Assembly: GCF_900129305.1 (NCBI RefSeq)
Contig: NZ_FQVB01000012.1
Location: forward strand, 1 to 64,000
DNA from: Desulfacinum infernum DSM 9756
Lineage (GTDB): Bacteria; Desulfobacterota; Syntrophobacteria; Syntrophobacterales; DSM-9756
Direction: 5' to 3'
DNA: 64,000 nt
Both the position numbers and the translations under genes were made by a program. Under the pieces are notes generated by a model. That model searched no databases and was not told the origin of the DNA. It was given only the letters and a program-made list of their open reading frames with translations. Within the stretch, counting starts at the first letter, position 1, and every line of letters starts with the position of its first letter. This document shows, piece by piece, positions 51,343-60,150 of the stretch.

Positions 51343-53298
51343 TCAAAACGCCATGGTGATCCCCGCCATGACGTTGGTCCCCGGCATGGGATAGCCGGGC
51401 AGGTACTCGTAGTCCACGTCCGTGATGTTTTCCACGGCCACAAAGGCGGTGGCTTGCAGGTCCCGGATCCTCCACCGGGTGCTCAACTTGGCGTTCAGGA
51501 GAAAATAATCGCCCACGGTCTGGGTGTTGACGGCCGTGGATCGTCGAGCCTGTTCCCGAACGACCATGTCGTCCACGTATTCTCCGTCCACGCTCAGGGT
51601 CCACCCGTGGAGGAACTGCCAGTTGCCGCCCAGGCTCACCGTGCAGTCGGGCGTATAGGGAAGATCGGCCGGATCGGGGTCCAGGAGCGACACACCGGCG
51701 AACAGCGAAAGGGAATCGGAGGGATAGACCGTGAGGGTGGCCTCGATGCCCCGGATCCGGTAGTCTTCCACATTGTCATAGACGGGCGGAAAGGGCGGCG
51801 GCGGAACCACCACATACCGGTCCGATCCCTCGTCGTAAAAGGCGGTCACGTCCACGCTCGCCCACCGTCCCAGGGGCGACGTCAGGCCGATTTCCCAGTG
51901 ATCCAGCTTTTCGGCGTCCAGGTTCTTCCAGGTGTCGGCAAGGGCCGGGATCACCTCTTCCGAAAAGACCACCACATCCAGGCCCGGGTAGAGCACCCCC
52001 CGGGCGTAGGAGGCGTGGAGTTCCGTCTTGCCCACGCCCACCACCAGGCCCGCATGGGGCGCCCACTCGCTGTCGAAATCCGTGTGGTCGTAGAACCGAA
52101 CGCCCGCGGAAGGCACCACATGAAAGCCCCGGGGATCCCCGAAGGTTTGGCTCACGGCCGCATAGGGGCTCAGGATGTTGAAACCGTGGCCGTCCCAGTC
52201 GTCTTCCGTGCCGTCCGAATACTCGATGCGATAGTCACCTTCGGTCCGTTCCCAGTCCAAGCCGGTCAGGAGCCGTCCGCCCGGCCACAGGTGGAACTCT
52301 TCGCGGGCCTTCAGGCCGTAGAAGAGAAAATCATTGAAAAGATCTTCCTGCACGCCCGCCGTGGACGTGGGCTGGTCCAGCCAGTCTCCCTCGCCGCCGC
52401 TACGGTAGATCTTGACGGAACCGGAAGCCCCCTCGAAGGTGTTTTCCAGGGTGGCCGACAAGAGCCACAGGCGGGTTTCGTAGCGGCCCAGGAGCTCTTC
52501 GGCCGGCGCCCCTTCGGCTCCCGGATCATCGGCGTAGTTGTCGTTCCAGAGCGTGAAGGCGGAAACGGACCAATGGGAGTTGATCCGGTAACCGGCGCGG
52601 CCGTAGAGGTTTTTCATCTCGCCGTCCGCATGGTCCCGGTGGCCGTCCGAAGACCGGTAGGCTCCGGCCAGGTAGTAGTCCAAGGCACCGGTCCGCGCCC
52701 CGTGTCCGCCCCGGGCCGCCACCGTGTGGTAGCTTCCGTAGGCGAGTTTCACCGCGCTTTGCCTCCCTTCCTCCCGGATCGTCTTGGGGACCAGATTGAC
52801 GGCCGCCAAGGCGTTGCCGAACACATGCGGCTGGGGGCTCTTGTAGACTTCCACCGCCGACGCCGGGTCGATGGGCAGCAGGTCCAGCAGCGGGTGATTC
52901 CAGATGCTCATGTAGACGGGAACGCCGTCCACGAAGGTCTTGATTTCCGCTCCCGGGCGGCTGGAACCCAATCCTCGCACAAAGAGGGCACCGCCGGTGG
53001 CCCCGCCGAAGGAGCCCACGGGGTTGTAGCGGGAAATCGTCACCCCGGGGGTGCGCCGAAGCGCCGTCTGGAGATCCTGGGCGTTCAGGTCCTCCATCTG
53101 TTCCTCCGAGACCACCGTCTTCTGGGTCCCGTAGTCGTCCACCACGTTTCCCTCGATGACCGGTGCGGCCACCACGCGAACCGGTTGCAGAACCTCAACC
53201 GGGTCCGTCTCCCCGGCAGCCGCCGTCGCTCCCTGGAGCCCCCATAGGAGGGCCGCCCCCACAACCCACGCATTCACAATCGATTTCCTCCAGCCCAT
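51343..53298 (-). CDS. TonB-dependent outer-membrane receptor 2
   Basis: A 651-residue receptor. The signal peptide ends near AGETD; the plug follows (QPVRVVAAPVIEGNVVDDYGTQKTVVSEEQMEDLNAQDLQTALRRTPGVTISRYNPVGSFGGATGGALFVRGLGSSRPGAEIKTFVDGVPV) and the barrel ends in GITMAF. The ligand cannot be read from sequence. A hairpin with a T-run (53405-53458) in its leader separates it from trmO, so it starts a transcript that includes the methyltransferase gene. A possible iron, cobalamin or other metal complex is suggested only by the neighbourhood. Confidence 0.9.
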   Translation of the reverse strand: MGWRKSIVNAWVVGAALLWGLQGATAAAGETDPVEVLQPVRVVAAPVIEGNVVDDYGTQKTVVSEEQMEDLNAQDLQTALRRTPGVTISRYNPVGSFGGATGGALFVRGLGSSRPGAEIKTFVDGVPVYMSIWNHPLLDLLPIDPASAVEVYKSPQPHVFGNALAAVNLVPKTIREEGRQSAVKLAYGSYHTVAARGGHGARTGALDYYLAGAYRSSDGHRDHADGEMKNLYGRAGYRINSHWSVSAFTLWNDNYADDPGAEGAPAEELLGRYETRLWLLSATLENTFEGASGSVKIYRSGGEGDWLDQPTSTAGVQEDLFNDFLFYGLKAREEFHLWPGGRLLTGLDWERTEGDYRIEYSDGTEDDWDGHGFNILSPYAAVSQTFGDPRGFHVVPSAGVRFYDHTDFDSEWAPHAGLVVGVGKTELHASYARGVLYPGLDVVVFSEEVIPALADTWKNLDAEKLDHWEIGLTSPLGRWASVDVTAFYDEGSDRYVVVPPPPFPPVYDNVEDYRIRGIEATLTVYPSDSLSLFAGVSLLDPDPADLPYTPDCTVSLGGNWQFLHGWTLSVDGEYVDDMVVREQARRSTAVNTQTVGDYFLLNAKLSTRWRIRDLQATAFVAVENITDVDYEYLPGYPMPGTNVMAGITMAF

Positions 53299-53404
53299 GA
53301 CGCACTCCCCTCCATCACCTTCCTGCGTTTCCCCGGGATCCTCGCGCCGCCCTCACCACCGGTACTTGAGCTCAATCATTGCGAATATCCCTTTTCGAGA
53401 GCCA

Positions 53405-53458
53405 AGAAAAAGGCCACGCATACCTCTGCTTCCCGCCTTCAAAGGTCTTCGTGGCCTT
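53405..53458 (-). terminator. Long-loop hairpin between trmO and receptor 2
   Basis: On the minus strand AAGGCCACG pairs with CGTGGCCTT across 31 bases and is followed by TTTCTT. It may end the upstream operon or attenuate receptor 2. The loop shows no known riboswitch signature that I can recognise. Confidence 0.6.
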
Positions 53459-53545
53459 GTTTTCTTCGATCTTGAAATGTCTAAAACGGACGACTCGGCC
53501 TTGGGGAGCACTTCCTGCGCTCAATGGGTACGCCGAGGAAAGGGA

Positions 53546-54100
53546 TTACGGATTTCGTTCTTGCATCTCCTGCCGGAGCCTTTCCATCCATTGGGGAACC
53601 ACGGCCTCGTCGATGGCGTGATAGCCACGGACGTACGGCTTGACGTCCAAGACGGGGCTGCCGTCCACGGCCTCCAGGCCTCGAACCACCACCACGTTCC
53701 GGCTGCGGGAAACCAGCCTGACCGGGGACAGAAGGATGGGATTGGGCCTTGCCGGGCTGCAGGTGGCGAAAACACCCCTTTTCGGCATATCCTTTCGGCC
53801 CATGGGATGCACCTGCAGGACGCCTCTGCGCTCCTCCGGCACCTGGTGCGCCCAGTAAAGGACCAGGACATGCGAAAATTCTTCAATCCCCAGCAGGATG
53901 TCTTCCAGTTCGGGAAAGATCACCAGTTCGGATTCCAGGTTTCTGACCCGCTCGTTGTACCGCCGGATGTTTGTCAGGTATTCTTCCGTGGCATGGCCAT
54001 GGGCGGGAGGGGCGGGCAAGAAATCCTTGAGCGGGCTTCGCACATGCCCCACGGGCACGAGGGCCATCGCACTGCGCGCTTCATTGGAGTCGCTTTTCAT
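53546..54100 (-). CDS. trmO: TrmO-type tRNA m6t6A methyltransferase family protein
   Basis: A 184-residue protein of the TsaA/YaeB (VirR) fold. VGHVRSPLKDF, the LGIEEFSHVLVLYW stretch, HPMGRKDMPKRGVFATCSPARPNPILLSPVRL and the VDGSPVLDVKPYV motif are all diagnostic; the RPNPI region binds SAM. E. coli TrmO methylates t6A37 of tRNA-Thr; TsaA-domain proteins in anaerobes are sometimes placed in metal-related operons, so a different role is possible. The start overlaps the stop of the exported FmdE-like gene by four bases, so it is the last gene of the long minus-strand operon. Confidence 0.9.
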   Translation of the reverse strand: MKSDSNEARSAMALVPVGHVRSPLKDFLPAPPAHGHATEEYLTNIRRYNERVRNLESELVIFPELEDILLGIEEFSHVLVLYWAHQVPEERRGVLQVHPMGRKDMPKRGVFATCSPARPNPILLSPVRLVSRSRNVVVVRGLEAVDGSPVLDVKPYVRGYHAIDEAVVPQWMERLRQEMQERNP

Positions 54101-55239
54101 TTTTCACTCTTCCCCGTCTGCATGAGTCCCAGCATCTTCAGGGGGTCCACTCCGGGGCCGGCCCAATCCCTGGGAGAAACCCCGTCCGGGAGTCGGAAGT
54201 CCTTCAGGACCTTTACGTACCTTTCCGGGTGCTCCATCTGTTTCAGGTACCAGAGGTCCGCACAGAGCTTGTCCATCAAGGCGCTTCCGGTCTTGGGGCA
54301 GGGCGTTTCCGCCCATGAGAAGGCGAGGACCCTTCCTTCCCACCCGCCCCCGTCTTTCTGCCGGCGGTAGACGATGGTGGCGGCTTCCGCCGCCTCCGGG
54401 AGCCTTCCCGCCTCATCTTCCTTGGTGGGATAGTCCACCGCATAGGCCCGCTTTCCCGGCGTGGCGTTCAAGAGCACCAGCAGGGCGTCTTCCTTGCACC
54501 AGGGTTTCACGGCGTGCACGAAGTAGCCGCCTTCGCCGGGAGGGAAGTGCGTTTTCAGATATTCGGCCATGAGGATCCCCGAGGCGACCCCCGGGCAATA
54601 GTGATCGTGGAATTCGACGGCTCGCACGGCGGCGGTGGGCGCCCCCGCGGCAACGGCGTTGGCGATGGTGAGGATCCTGAACTCATTGCCGCCGAAAACC
54701 TTGTTCTTGATCTTGAGATCCCACGACGACGGGTGGGCAAGGACATGCTCCGAATCGATGCGCTCCATCACCGCGGGCCGGAACAGACCCGGAACGGGGG
54801 TTTCCTTGCCGGCGGCGGCCCTGGAAGGGTCCAGCTCCAGATAGACGTTCCAGCCGGAGCTCCGGTCGTAGACGGCGCACCAGAGCGGCGCCCACGGGGC
54901 CGAATGGACTTCCACCAGGGTATGCCGCCCCCGGCTCGAGCCTGTTACAGAAGCCAGCCCGTCGAGGACGGCTTGAGTCGATCGCCCGTCCACCTCCGCA
55001 TACCCGGCGTTGGTCATAACCACCAGGTCGCCCTTCCGGGGCCGCAGGCCCATCTTCCCAAAGGATCCGAGAGCCGACTCCGCCGCGGCCTCCCCCACGC
55101 GTTTCCACCATTTATATCCCCCCAGAGGATCGACCTTCCTTTCGGTGCCGCTCACGCAAAGGGGAGAACCCCAAAACACGATTATGAAGAGCGCAACCGC
55201 ACACACACGCCCTTTCTTCTTGAATGGTGCCGATTTCAT
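54097..55239 (-). CDS. Exported FmdE-family protein
   Basis: A 380-residue protein with an N-terminal signal peptide (VCAVALFIIVFWGSPLCVSG). The FmdE motif FHDHYCPGVASGILMAEYLKTHFP lies near the middle, with PWCKEDALLVLLNATPGKRAYAVDYPTKED behind it, corresponding to the two-part metal site of FmdE (His and Cys ligands). The signal places it in the periplasm, unlike FmdE of methanogens and the cytoplasmic FmdE encoded 4 kb upstream. It lies 71 bases behind TonB receptor 3, so a role in handling the imported metal or cofactor is likely, but the ligand is unknown. GAGGAA precedes the ATG; a GTG two codons upstream is possible. Confidence 0.82.
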   Translation of the reverse strand: MKSAPFKKKGRVCAVALFIIVFWGSPLCVSGTERKVDPLGGYKWWKRVGEAAAESALGSFGKMGLRPRKGDLVVMTNAGYAEVDGRSTQAVLDGLASVTGSSRGRHTLVEVHSAPWAPLWCAVYDRSSGWNVYLELDPSRAAAGKETPVPGLFRPAVMERIDSEHVLAHPSSWDLKIKNKVFGGNEFRILTIANAVAAGAPTAAVRAVEFHDHYCPGVASGILMAEYLKTHFPPGEGGYFVHAVKPWCKEDALLVLLNATPGKRAYAVDYPTKEDEAGRLPEAAEAATIVYRRQKDGGGWEGRVLAFSWAETPCPKTGSALMDKLCADLWYLKQMEHPERYVKVLKDFRLPDGVSPRDWAGPGVDPLKMLGLMQTGKSEK

Positions 55240-55310
55240 GGTCACTTCCTCATGTTCTCCTGTGAATGGGCGGGTAGGTTCCCTATTCCGGCACTCATCC
55301 CCCGAGCCTT

Positions 55311-57365
55311 TCAGAAGTCAAATCTGAGACCCCCCGTAACGATAAGACCTGGGGCAATAGTATCACCAGAAGAAAGAGACCTGAACAGTGGATATTCTTT
55401 ATCGAATATGTTCTCTGCACTTATGTAGGCCGTAAAGCGATCGAAAAACCGACGAAAAACAGAGGCGTCCAGGGTAAAATAGTCACCCTCCTTCAAGGTA
55501 TTCTCATTGTCGAAGTAAATATCGGCATAATAGTTAGCGATGACGGAGACATTGGCGACTTTCGGGTTATGGTACCGAAACCCGAAATGGGCCTGATGCC
55601 GCGGATCATTGGGCAGGTAGTTGCCTTCCAGATCGGCGTTGTTTTCATCCTTTTCAACTTCGGAAATATTGAACGTGTAATTGGCAAAAAGGGTGAGGTC
55701 GGCCCGTGGATACCACTCCAGCTCCGTTTCGACTCCGTAGATGTTCACTTCACTGATATTGTCGAGTTTGTATTCATACCGGGTTTTTGTGCCTCCGGCG
55801 AACTTGGCGGTACCGAGGAGACGGTCGCCGATATAGTCCTCCGCAAAGGATTGGTAGAAAGTCACCCTGCCCCAAAGGGTGTCGGTCAGGAACTGTTCCA
55901 CGCCCACATCGTAGGACCAGATTTTCTCCGGCTCCAGCGCCGGGTTGGCCTGGCGATAATAGGTACCACCGCCCCGCACGTGAACCTTGTAGAGTTCAAA
56001 CAGACTGGGGGCTCGAAATCCCTTGCCCCCCGAAGCTCGCACTGTGGTCTTGTCATCGGGATGCCAGGCAATGCCCAGCTTCGGTGAAAAACTACCTTCT
56101 GTGTCGGAACCGTACGAATTGCTGTAGGCCGGCTTGCCTGCGCTGGCAGCTGTATCCCAGTTGGCGCCATCGGTTGTCTCGATCCAGTCGTACCGCGCCC
56201 CGACATTGAAAATCAGACTCTCGTTCAGAATCCGCAAATCCAGGTTGACAAAGGGTGAGACAAAGCGCTGTTTTCCCTTGGCTCCGGCATCACGATCACT
56301 GGCCCGGTAGTCTTCGTCATAGTCCAACTTGGCTTCCTTATAAGAAGCACCAAGAGTGATGCGCAGGGGATCGTTCTTCAAGAGCGTTCCCTGGAAATCC
56401 GCGCCCCAGGTCTGAGTCCCCTTGAATTTCTCCTCTCGAAAAAGTGAGCTGTAGTTGTCTGTTGCCGTATCCTGGTACGCGGTCTTGTCGGCACGATTCA
56501 AATAAACCAACCCCTTAACATCCATCGATTCACCGAGATGCTCGTAGTTCATCCAGTATTGTTCAAGAGTCATTTCATCGTAGAAGAACTCTCTACCCTT
56601 TCCGGTTTCATGGTCATAATACAACGCTGCAAGGGATATATGGGAATCAGGTGAAATGTCGTAGGTCGCCTTGCCGAGGCCTTTCCACACTTCCCGGTAT
56701 CGTTTGATCTCATAATCCTGCGGATCATCCACCATGTAGAACCCATCGCTCTCTTCGTACCCTCCGGCCACCAGAAGCCCGAAGTCCTTGATCTTCTGGC
56801 TGTGAAAACCGTACCCAGCATATGTATCCGCCGTTCCCACCTCGCCACGAACCAACGTATGCCTTTCCGTGCCGGGTTTCTTCGTGATAATGTGGATCAC
56901 ACCGCCCAGGCCCTCCGATCCGTAAAGAGCCGATGTGGGCCCCCTCACAATTTCGATGCGTTCGATGGCTTCTTTTGGGACGTGGCCCCAAGCCACCCAG
57001 GCAATGGCGTTGTTGAAATTATCGTTCTGGGGCACTCCATCCACCAGTATCAGGATTCTGTTGTTGCCCACGCCGCGCATCTTGAGCGGGCTCACGATGC
57101 CGTTTGTCTGCAGGGCATAATGACGAAAATTGTACATGCCCGGAACGCTGCGGAGAATGTCCTCCACGCGCTCAAAGGGCGAGGCCATGATCTCCTCGCC
57201 GGTCAAAACCGTCACACTTTGGGGGGCGTCGAACACCGAAATCTCTGAGCGGGTGGCCGAGACCACCACGGTGTCCAGCGGATGGACACGAGTATCATCT
57301 GCCGCAACAAAGTACGGAGAAAAAACGATGAAAGCCGAAAGAATCCCTGCCATGCAGTGTTTCAT
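55311..57365 (-). CDS. TonB-dependent outer-membrane receptor 3
   Basis: A 684-residue receptor with a signal peptide (residues 1-22), plug SVTVLTGEEIMASPFERVEDILRSVPGMYNFRHYALQTNGIVSPLKMRGVGNNRILILVDGVPQND and barrel ending GLRFDF. The plug part GPTSALYGSEGLGGVIHIITKKPG is typical of ligand-gated siderophore or cobalamin-class receptors. The coding sequence is visibly more AT-rich than its neighbours and uses codons such as AAT, GAT and ATA more freely, which suggests acquisition from another genome. It lies 11 bases behind the small lipoprotein gene and before the exported FmdE gene, in one operon. Confidence 0.9.
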   Translation of the reverse strand: MKHCMAGILSAFIVFSPYFVAADDTRVHPLDTVVVSATRSEISVFDAPQSVTVLTGEEIMASPFERVEDILRSVPGMYNFRHYALQTNGIVSPLKMRGVGNNRILILVDGVPQNDNFNNAIAWVAWGHVPKEAIERIEIVRGPTSALYGSEGLGGVIHIITKKPGTERHTLVRGEVGTADTYAGYGFHSQKIKDFGLLVAGGYEESDGFYMVDDPQDYEIKRYREVWKGLGKATYDISPDSHISLAALYYDHETGKGREFFYDEMTLEQYWMNYEHLGESMDVKGLVYLNRADKTAYQDTATDNYSSLFREEKFKGTQTWGADFQGTLLKNDPLRITLGASYKEAKLDYDEDYRASDRDAGAKGKQRFVSPFVNLDLRILNESLIFNVGARYDWIETTDGANWDTAASAGKPAYSNSYGSDTEGSFSPKLGIAWHPDDKTTVRASGGKGFRAPSLFELYKVHVRGGGTYYRQANPALEPEKIWSYDVGVEQFLTDTLWGRVTFYQSFAEDYIGDRLLGTAKFAGGTKTRYEYKLDNISEVNIYGVETELEWYPRADLTLFANYTFNISEVEKDENNADLEGNYLPNDPRHQAHFGFRYHNPKVANVSVIANYYADIYFDNENTLKEGDYFTLDASVFRRFFDRFTAYISAENIFDKEYPLFRSLSSGDTIAPGLIVTGGLRFDF

Positions 57366-57376
57366 GCCAAGCTCCT

Positions 57377-57652
57377 TCACAACCACGGATAGGGGTGATA
57401 CCACCATGGATGCCATGGATACGGCGGTGGATAGCAGTAGACGGGCTCTTCCTTTTGCCCCGAGTATTGCGCCGGGCGCCGGAGAACCTCCTCAAAGGAA
57501 ACGTCCCGTGTTCGGGCCAGCAATCCCTTGGAAACAACCGGCGTGCATCCGGAAAAGGCCGACAGACAACAGCAGACGAGGCTGAAGACAACCGCGCGCA
57601 GGCGGGCCCCGGTCCCCGCCCCAAGACGACCGTCGCAGAACAAGGCTTTCAT
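57377..57652 (-). CDS. Small Slp-like outer-membrane lipoprotein with aromatic/His tail
   Basis: A 91-residue lipoprotein. The signal ends at FSGC (lipidated Cys near 36). TPVVSKGLLARTRDVSFEEVLRRPAQYSGQ matches the N-terminal part of Slp/YeaY-type lipoproteins, which are about twice as long. The protein then ends in a short run rich in Tyr, Pro, Trp and His (YCYPPPYPWHPWWYHPYPWL), so it is either a truncated Slp or a specialised small form. The ATG overlaps the stop of the CooC-like gene, and receptor 3 starts 11 bases later, so it is fully embedded in the operon. Confidence 0.75.
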   Translation of the reverse strand: MKALFCDGRLGAGTGARLRAVVFSLVCCCLSAFSGCTPVVSKGLLARTRDVSFEEVLRRPAQYSGQKEEPVYCYPPPYPWHPWWYHPYPWL

Positions 57653-58446
57653 GGGGGGTCTCCAAGAAAATGGGTCCTCACGATCCGCTCCATCTCCAAA
57701 CCGGCTTGCCCCGGATCGAGGGCCTTTCCTTCAAGGCAGGAAGCCACGATCTGCTCGTGGTGATAGATGGTTCCCAGAATCGGCACATTCAGGCTCTGTA
57801 ACTTTTCGGAAAGGCTGGCTTCCTGCGCCAAGGAAGTCACCTTGTTGAGCACCGCCCCCTGGAAGGCCGCCCCCACCGACCCGGTCAGTTCTTTCATCTT
57901 GTGAGCCAGACTGACCGACTCAAGGGAAGGTTCGACCACACAGACCACGGCGTCCACGCTCGCTTCGATGCCTCGTCCGAAATGCTCGATGCCCGCATCC
58001 ATGTCCACGAGCAGGACTTCGTCCGGGCCGAGTTCCACCTTCTTCAAAAACTCCCTGGCCACGACCCCCATGGGGCAGGCGCATCCCTCCAGGGCCTGGT
58101 AGATCTTACCCACGGTGATCAACGCGAGACCTTCCCGTTGAACCACGTATTGGGAAGGAAGGGAGGCCATGGAAAGGGCGCCCCCTTCCCAGATGGCCAT
58201 CTCCGGCTCTCCTTGCCCTCGCGAGAACCCGGCTATCATCTTTTCCTGGACCTTCCTCTTGCCGCCCAAGGATTCCATCAGGGGAAGAGGGGCCTTCTCG
58301 AAACCCAACATCCAGAACAGACCCGAATTGGATTCATCGGAATCGAGCACCGTCACGCTCTTGCCATGTTTTCCAAACGCATCGGCCATCAGCGTGACGA
58401 TCGTGGTCTTGCCGCTACCGCCTTTGCCGCATATGCATATCTTCAC
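57649..58446 (-). CDS. CooC/MinD-like P-loop ATPase
   Basis: A 265-residue ATPase of the SIMIBI class. The deviant Walker A GKGGSGKTT follows VKICI at the N terminus, D in VLDSDESN is the switch I region, and VDMDAGIEHFGRGIEASVDAVVCVVEPSLESV is the Walker B/switch II and NIP-like region. This resembles CooC1, the maturation ATPase that inserts nickel into CO dehydrogenase, and related proteins in metal-cofactor assembly. GTG was chosen as start since GGAGGCGAG lies six bases upstream; a TTG six codons earlier is also open. CODH genes are not in the window. Confidence 0.85.
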   Translation of the reverse strand: MKICICGKGGSGKTTIVTLMADAFGKHGKSVTVLDSDESNSGLFWMLGFEKAPLPLMESLGGKRKVQEKMIAGFSRGQGEPEMAIWEGGALSMASLPSQYVVQREGLALITVGKIYQALEGCACPMGVVAREFLKKVELGPDEVLLVDMDAGIEHFGRGIEASVDAVVCVVEPSLESVSLAHKMKELTGSVGAAFQGAVLNKVTSLAQEASLSEKLQSLNVPILGTIYHHEQIVASCLEGKALDPGQAGLEMERIVRTHFLGDPP

Positions 58447-58470
58447 GTCTCGCCTCCGAATCAATCGGCC

Positions 58471-58836
58471 TCACCATGATCTGATCACCACCCGATCGCC
58501 CCGTTTCTCCCCCCGAACCTTTTCCATGTACCTCAGCACCGCCAGTTCCCGCTCCAAGTCCTTCAGGCGCGGTTCGCCTCCCAGGAGCTTGTGCAACTCC
58601 CGGGGCTCAACGCCACCGGTTTCCTTCAAGATCCCAAGGATTCTTTCCTGCAGGGGAGTCAACGCCGCGTTCCCGCCCGCGCGGGCTTCACAGGACTTTG
58701 CCGTGTACACGGCCCACGGATCACATCCCTTGGGAGGGGAAAGGGCGTCCATGTGGCAATCCTCGCAGAGGATCCGACCCAGATGTTCCTTTTCTTCCCC
58801 GGGCTCGATCGGGGTGTTGCACTGATCGCACCTCAT
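58471..58836 (-). CDS. Small zinc-ribbon plus winged-helix protein
   Basis: A 121-residue protein. The N terminus holds two CxxC pairs (RCDQCNTPIEPGEE... and LCEDCHMD), a zinc ribbon. DPWAVYTAKSCE follows. The C-terminal 60 residues (LTPLQERILGILKETGGVEPRELHKLLGGEPRLKDLERELAVLRYMEKVRGEKRGDRVVI) look like a winged-helix domain. AAGGAGG precedes the ATG. Its place between the CooC-like and FmdE genes suggests a regulatory or assembly role in this operon. I do not recognise a named family. Confidence 0.75.
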   Translation of the reverse strand: MRCDQCNTPIEPGEEKEHLGRILCEDCHMDALSPPKGCDPWAVYTAKSCEARAGGNAALTPLQERILGILKETGGVEPRELHKLLGGEPRLKDLERELAVLRYMEKVRGEKRGDRVVIRSW

Positions 58837-58877
58837 GGTTCCTCCTTCCCGCCCGGGCAGAATCTTTCCGGGCGCAG

Positions 58878-59504
58878 CTAGAGCTCTGCAAAACTCATAT
58901 CGACGGCTTTACACCCACGGCAGACTCTTTGCCCCTTGTATGTCTCCAGCTTGGATCGCATGGTGGGCTCACCGCACCGGGCGCACGGCTCCGAAGGCTC
59001 GATGGCGGCCCTGGCCGGAAGCACCATCTGGACCGGCTCGACGGCGAAAAGTTCCTCCTCCGGCATTTCCAGCAATTCCCGGCTTCGCCGCAGATGAAGC
59101 TCCCCGAATTCCTTTGCCTCCCGGTCATCGGCCGCGCCGTCCGCGACCTTTTGCAGAAGGGCCATATGCCTCTTGTCGGGAGCGAAGACGCCGGCGCGCA
59201 GGGCCACCCGCACCCCCCGCCCGGTTCCCCTGCTGAGGAGCGTCAGGGCCATCTTGCCGTAGTCCTTGAAGATGAAGTTGCCCTTGCCGAAGGTGCATCC
59301 CGTCAGGACCTGGACGGCATCGGCCGAGCAGGCGTCCGTTTCCACGATGGCCACCAGTTCTTCGTCTTCGGCCCGGATCTCTTTGAGCCTTTCCATGGCC
59401 ACCTTGGCCGCCCTGTAGCCCATGGAAAGACCCGGGCACACGTGACCGTGAAAGGCCACGCACCGCCTGAACTCATCGCTCGCAAGAATCTGCTCCGCGT
59501 TCAT
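58878..59504 (-). CDS. FmdE-family protein with C-terminal zinc ribbon
   Basis: A 208-residue cytoplasmic protein. The N-terminal FmdE domain has CVAFHGHVCPGLSMGYRAAKVAME, VAIVETDACSADAVQVLTGCTFGKGNFIFKDYGKMALTLL, whose His and Cys residues form the metal site. The last 45 residues (CARCGEPTMRSKLETYKGQRVCRGC) are a zinc ribbon or treble clef as in structurally solved bacterial FmdE proteins. AAGGAG precedes the ATG. It has no link to a formylmethanofuran dehydrogenase in this window. The exported paralogue lies in the same operon. Confidence 0.92.
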   Translation of the reverse strand: MNAEQILASDEFRRCVAFHGHVCPGLSMGYRAAKVAMERLKEIRAEDEELVAIVETDACSADAVQVLTGCTFGKGNFIFKDYGKMALTLLSRGTGRGVRVALRAGVFAPDKRHMALLQKVADGAADDREAKEFGELHLRRSRELLEMPEEELFAVEPVQMVLPARAAIEPSEPCARCGEPTMRSKLETYKGQRVCRGCKAVDMSFAEL

Positions 59505-59521
59505 GGAGACTCCTTTTCTTA

Positions 59522-60130
59522 CTATTCCGCGTATTTGCCCGCCAGGGGATCCTTGCCGTTGGGAAACATGGCCCCGAAGGGGTGGAACTCCCCGATGTCC
59601 GTCAGGGTGCAAAAATGCATTCCATTCCTGCTTCCCGTCATCATCAGGGGTCGAGCCTTGGCCACATCCAGTTCGCCCGTCGCATTGAGCACCTCGTCGG
59701 CCACTTCCAGGCGCAACACCTTGCCGACGATCAGCACAAAACCCGGCTCCGCATATTCCTTGAACAACGCGCATTCCATCCAGGCATAGCTTCCGGCGAT
59801 CCCGGGAGCCCGAATAGTCTCGGAGCGTTTTTCCTCCAGTCCCGCCACCTGGAACTCATCCACCTCGGGAGGCGCGTACCTGGCGGTGGGTACGATCTTG
59901 TCGGAAAATCCCACACCGACCATGTTCACCACGAACTCCTTGGTTTCCCGGATATTGACCAGGGTGTCCCGCCGTGCGGCGGAGACCAGGCAGATGAGGT
60001 CCAGAGGCCGGAGGATCGGCATGATGCAGGAATAGGGGGCGATGTTCCGCACACCGTCCCGGCTCAGGGTCGAAATGAGGGCCACGGGAAGCGGCATGAT
60101 GCCTTCCCGCATAAAGGGTTTCAGGATCAT
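59522..60130 (-). CDS. Flavin reductase family (FMN-binding split-barrel) protein
   Basis: A 202-residue protein of the flavoredoxin/DIM6 family. MPLPVALISTLSRDGVRNIAPYSCIMPI is the FMN-binding start, followed by KEFVVNMV and a C-terminal IGEFHPFGAMFPNGKDPLAGKYAE. Such proteins bind FMN and reduce flavins or small electron acceptors. GAGGAGG precedes the ATG. It lies 17 bases upstream of the FmdE gene in the operon and could reduce an imported metal complex; this is inference. Confidence 0.88.
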   Translation of the reverse strand: MILKPFMREGIMPLPVALISTLSRDGVRNIAPYSCIMPILRPLDLICLVSAARRDTLVNIRETKEFVVNMVGVGFSDKIVPTARYAPPEVDEFQVAGLEEKRSETIRAPGIAGSYAWMECALFKEYAEPGFVLIVGKVLRLEVADEVLNATGELDVAKARPLMMTGSRNGMHFCTLTDIGEFHPFGAMFPNGKDPLAGKYAE

Positions 60131-60150
60131 GGTGCGTCCTCCTCGGGAAT

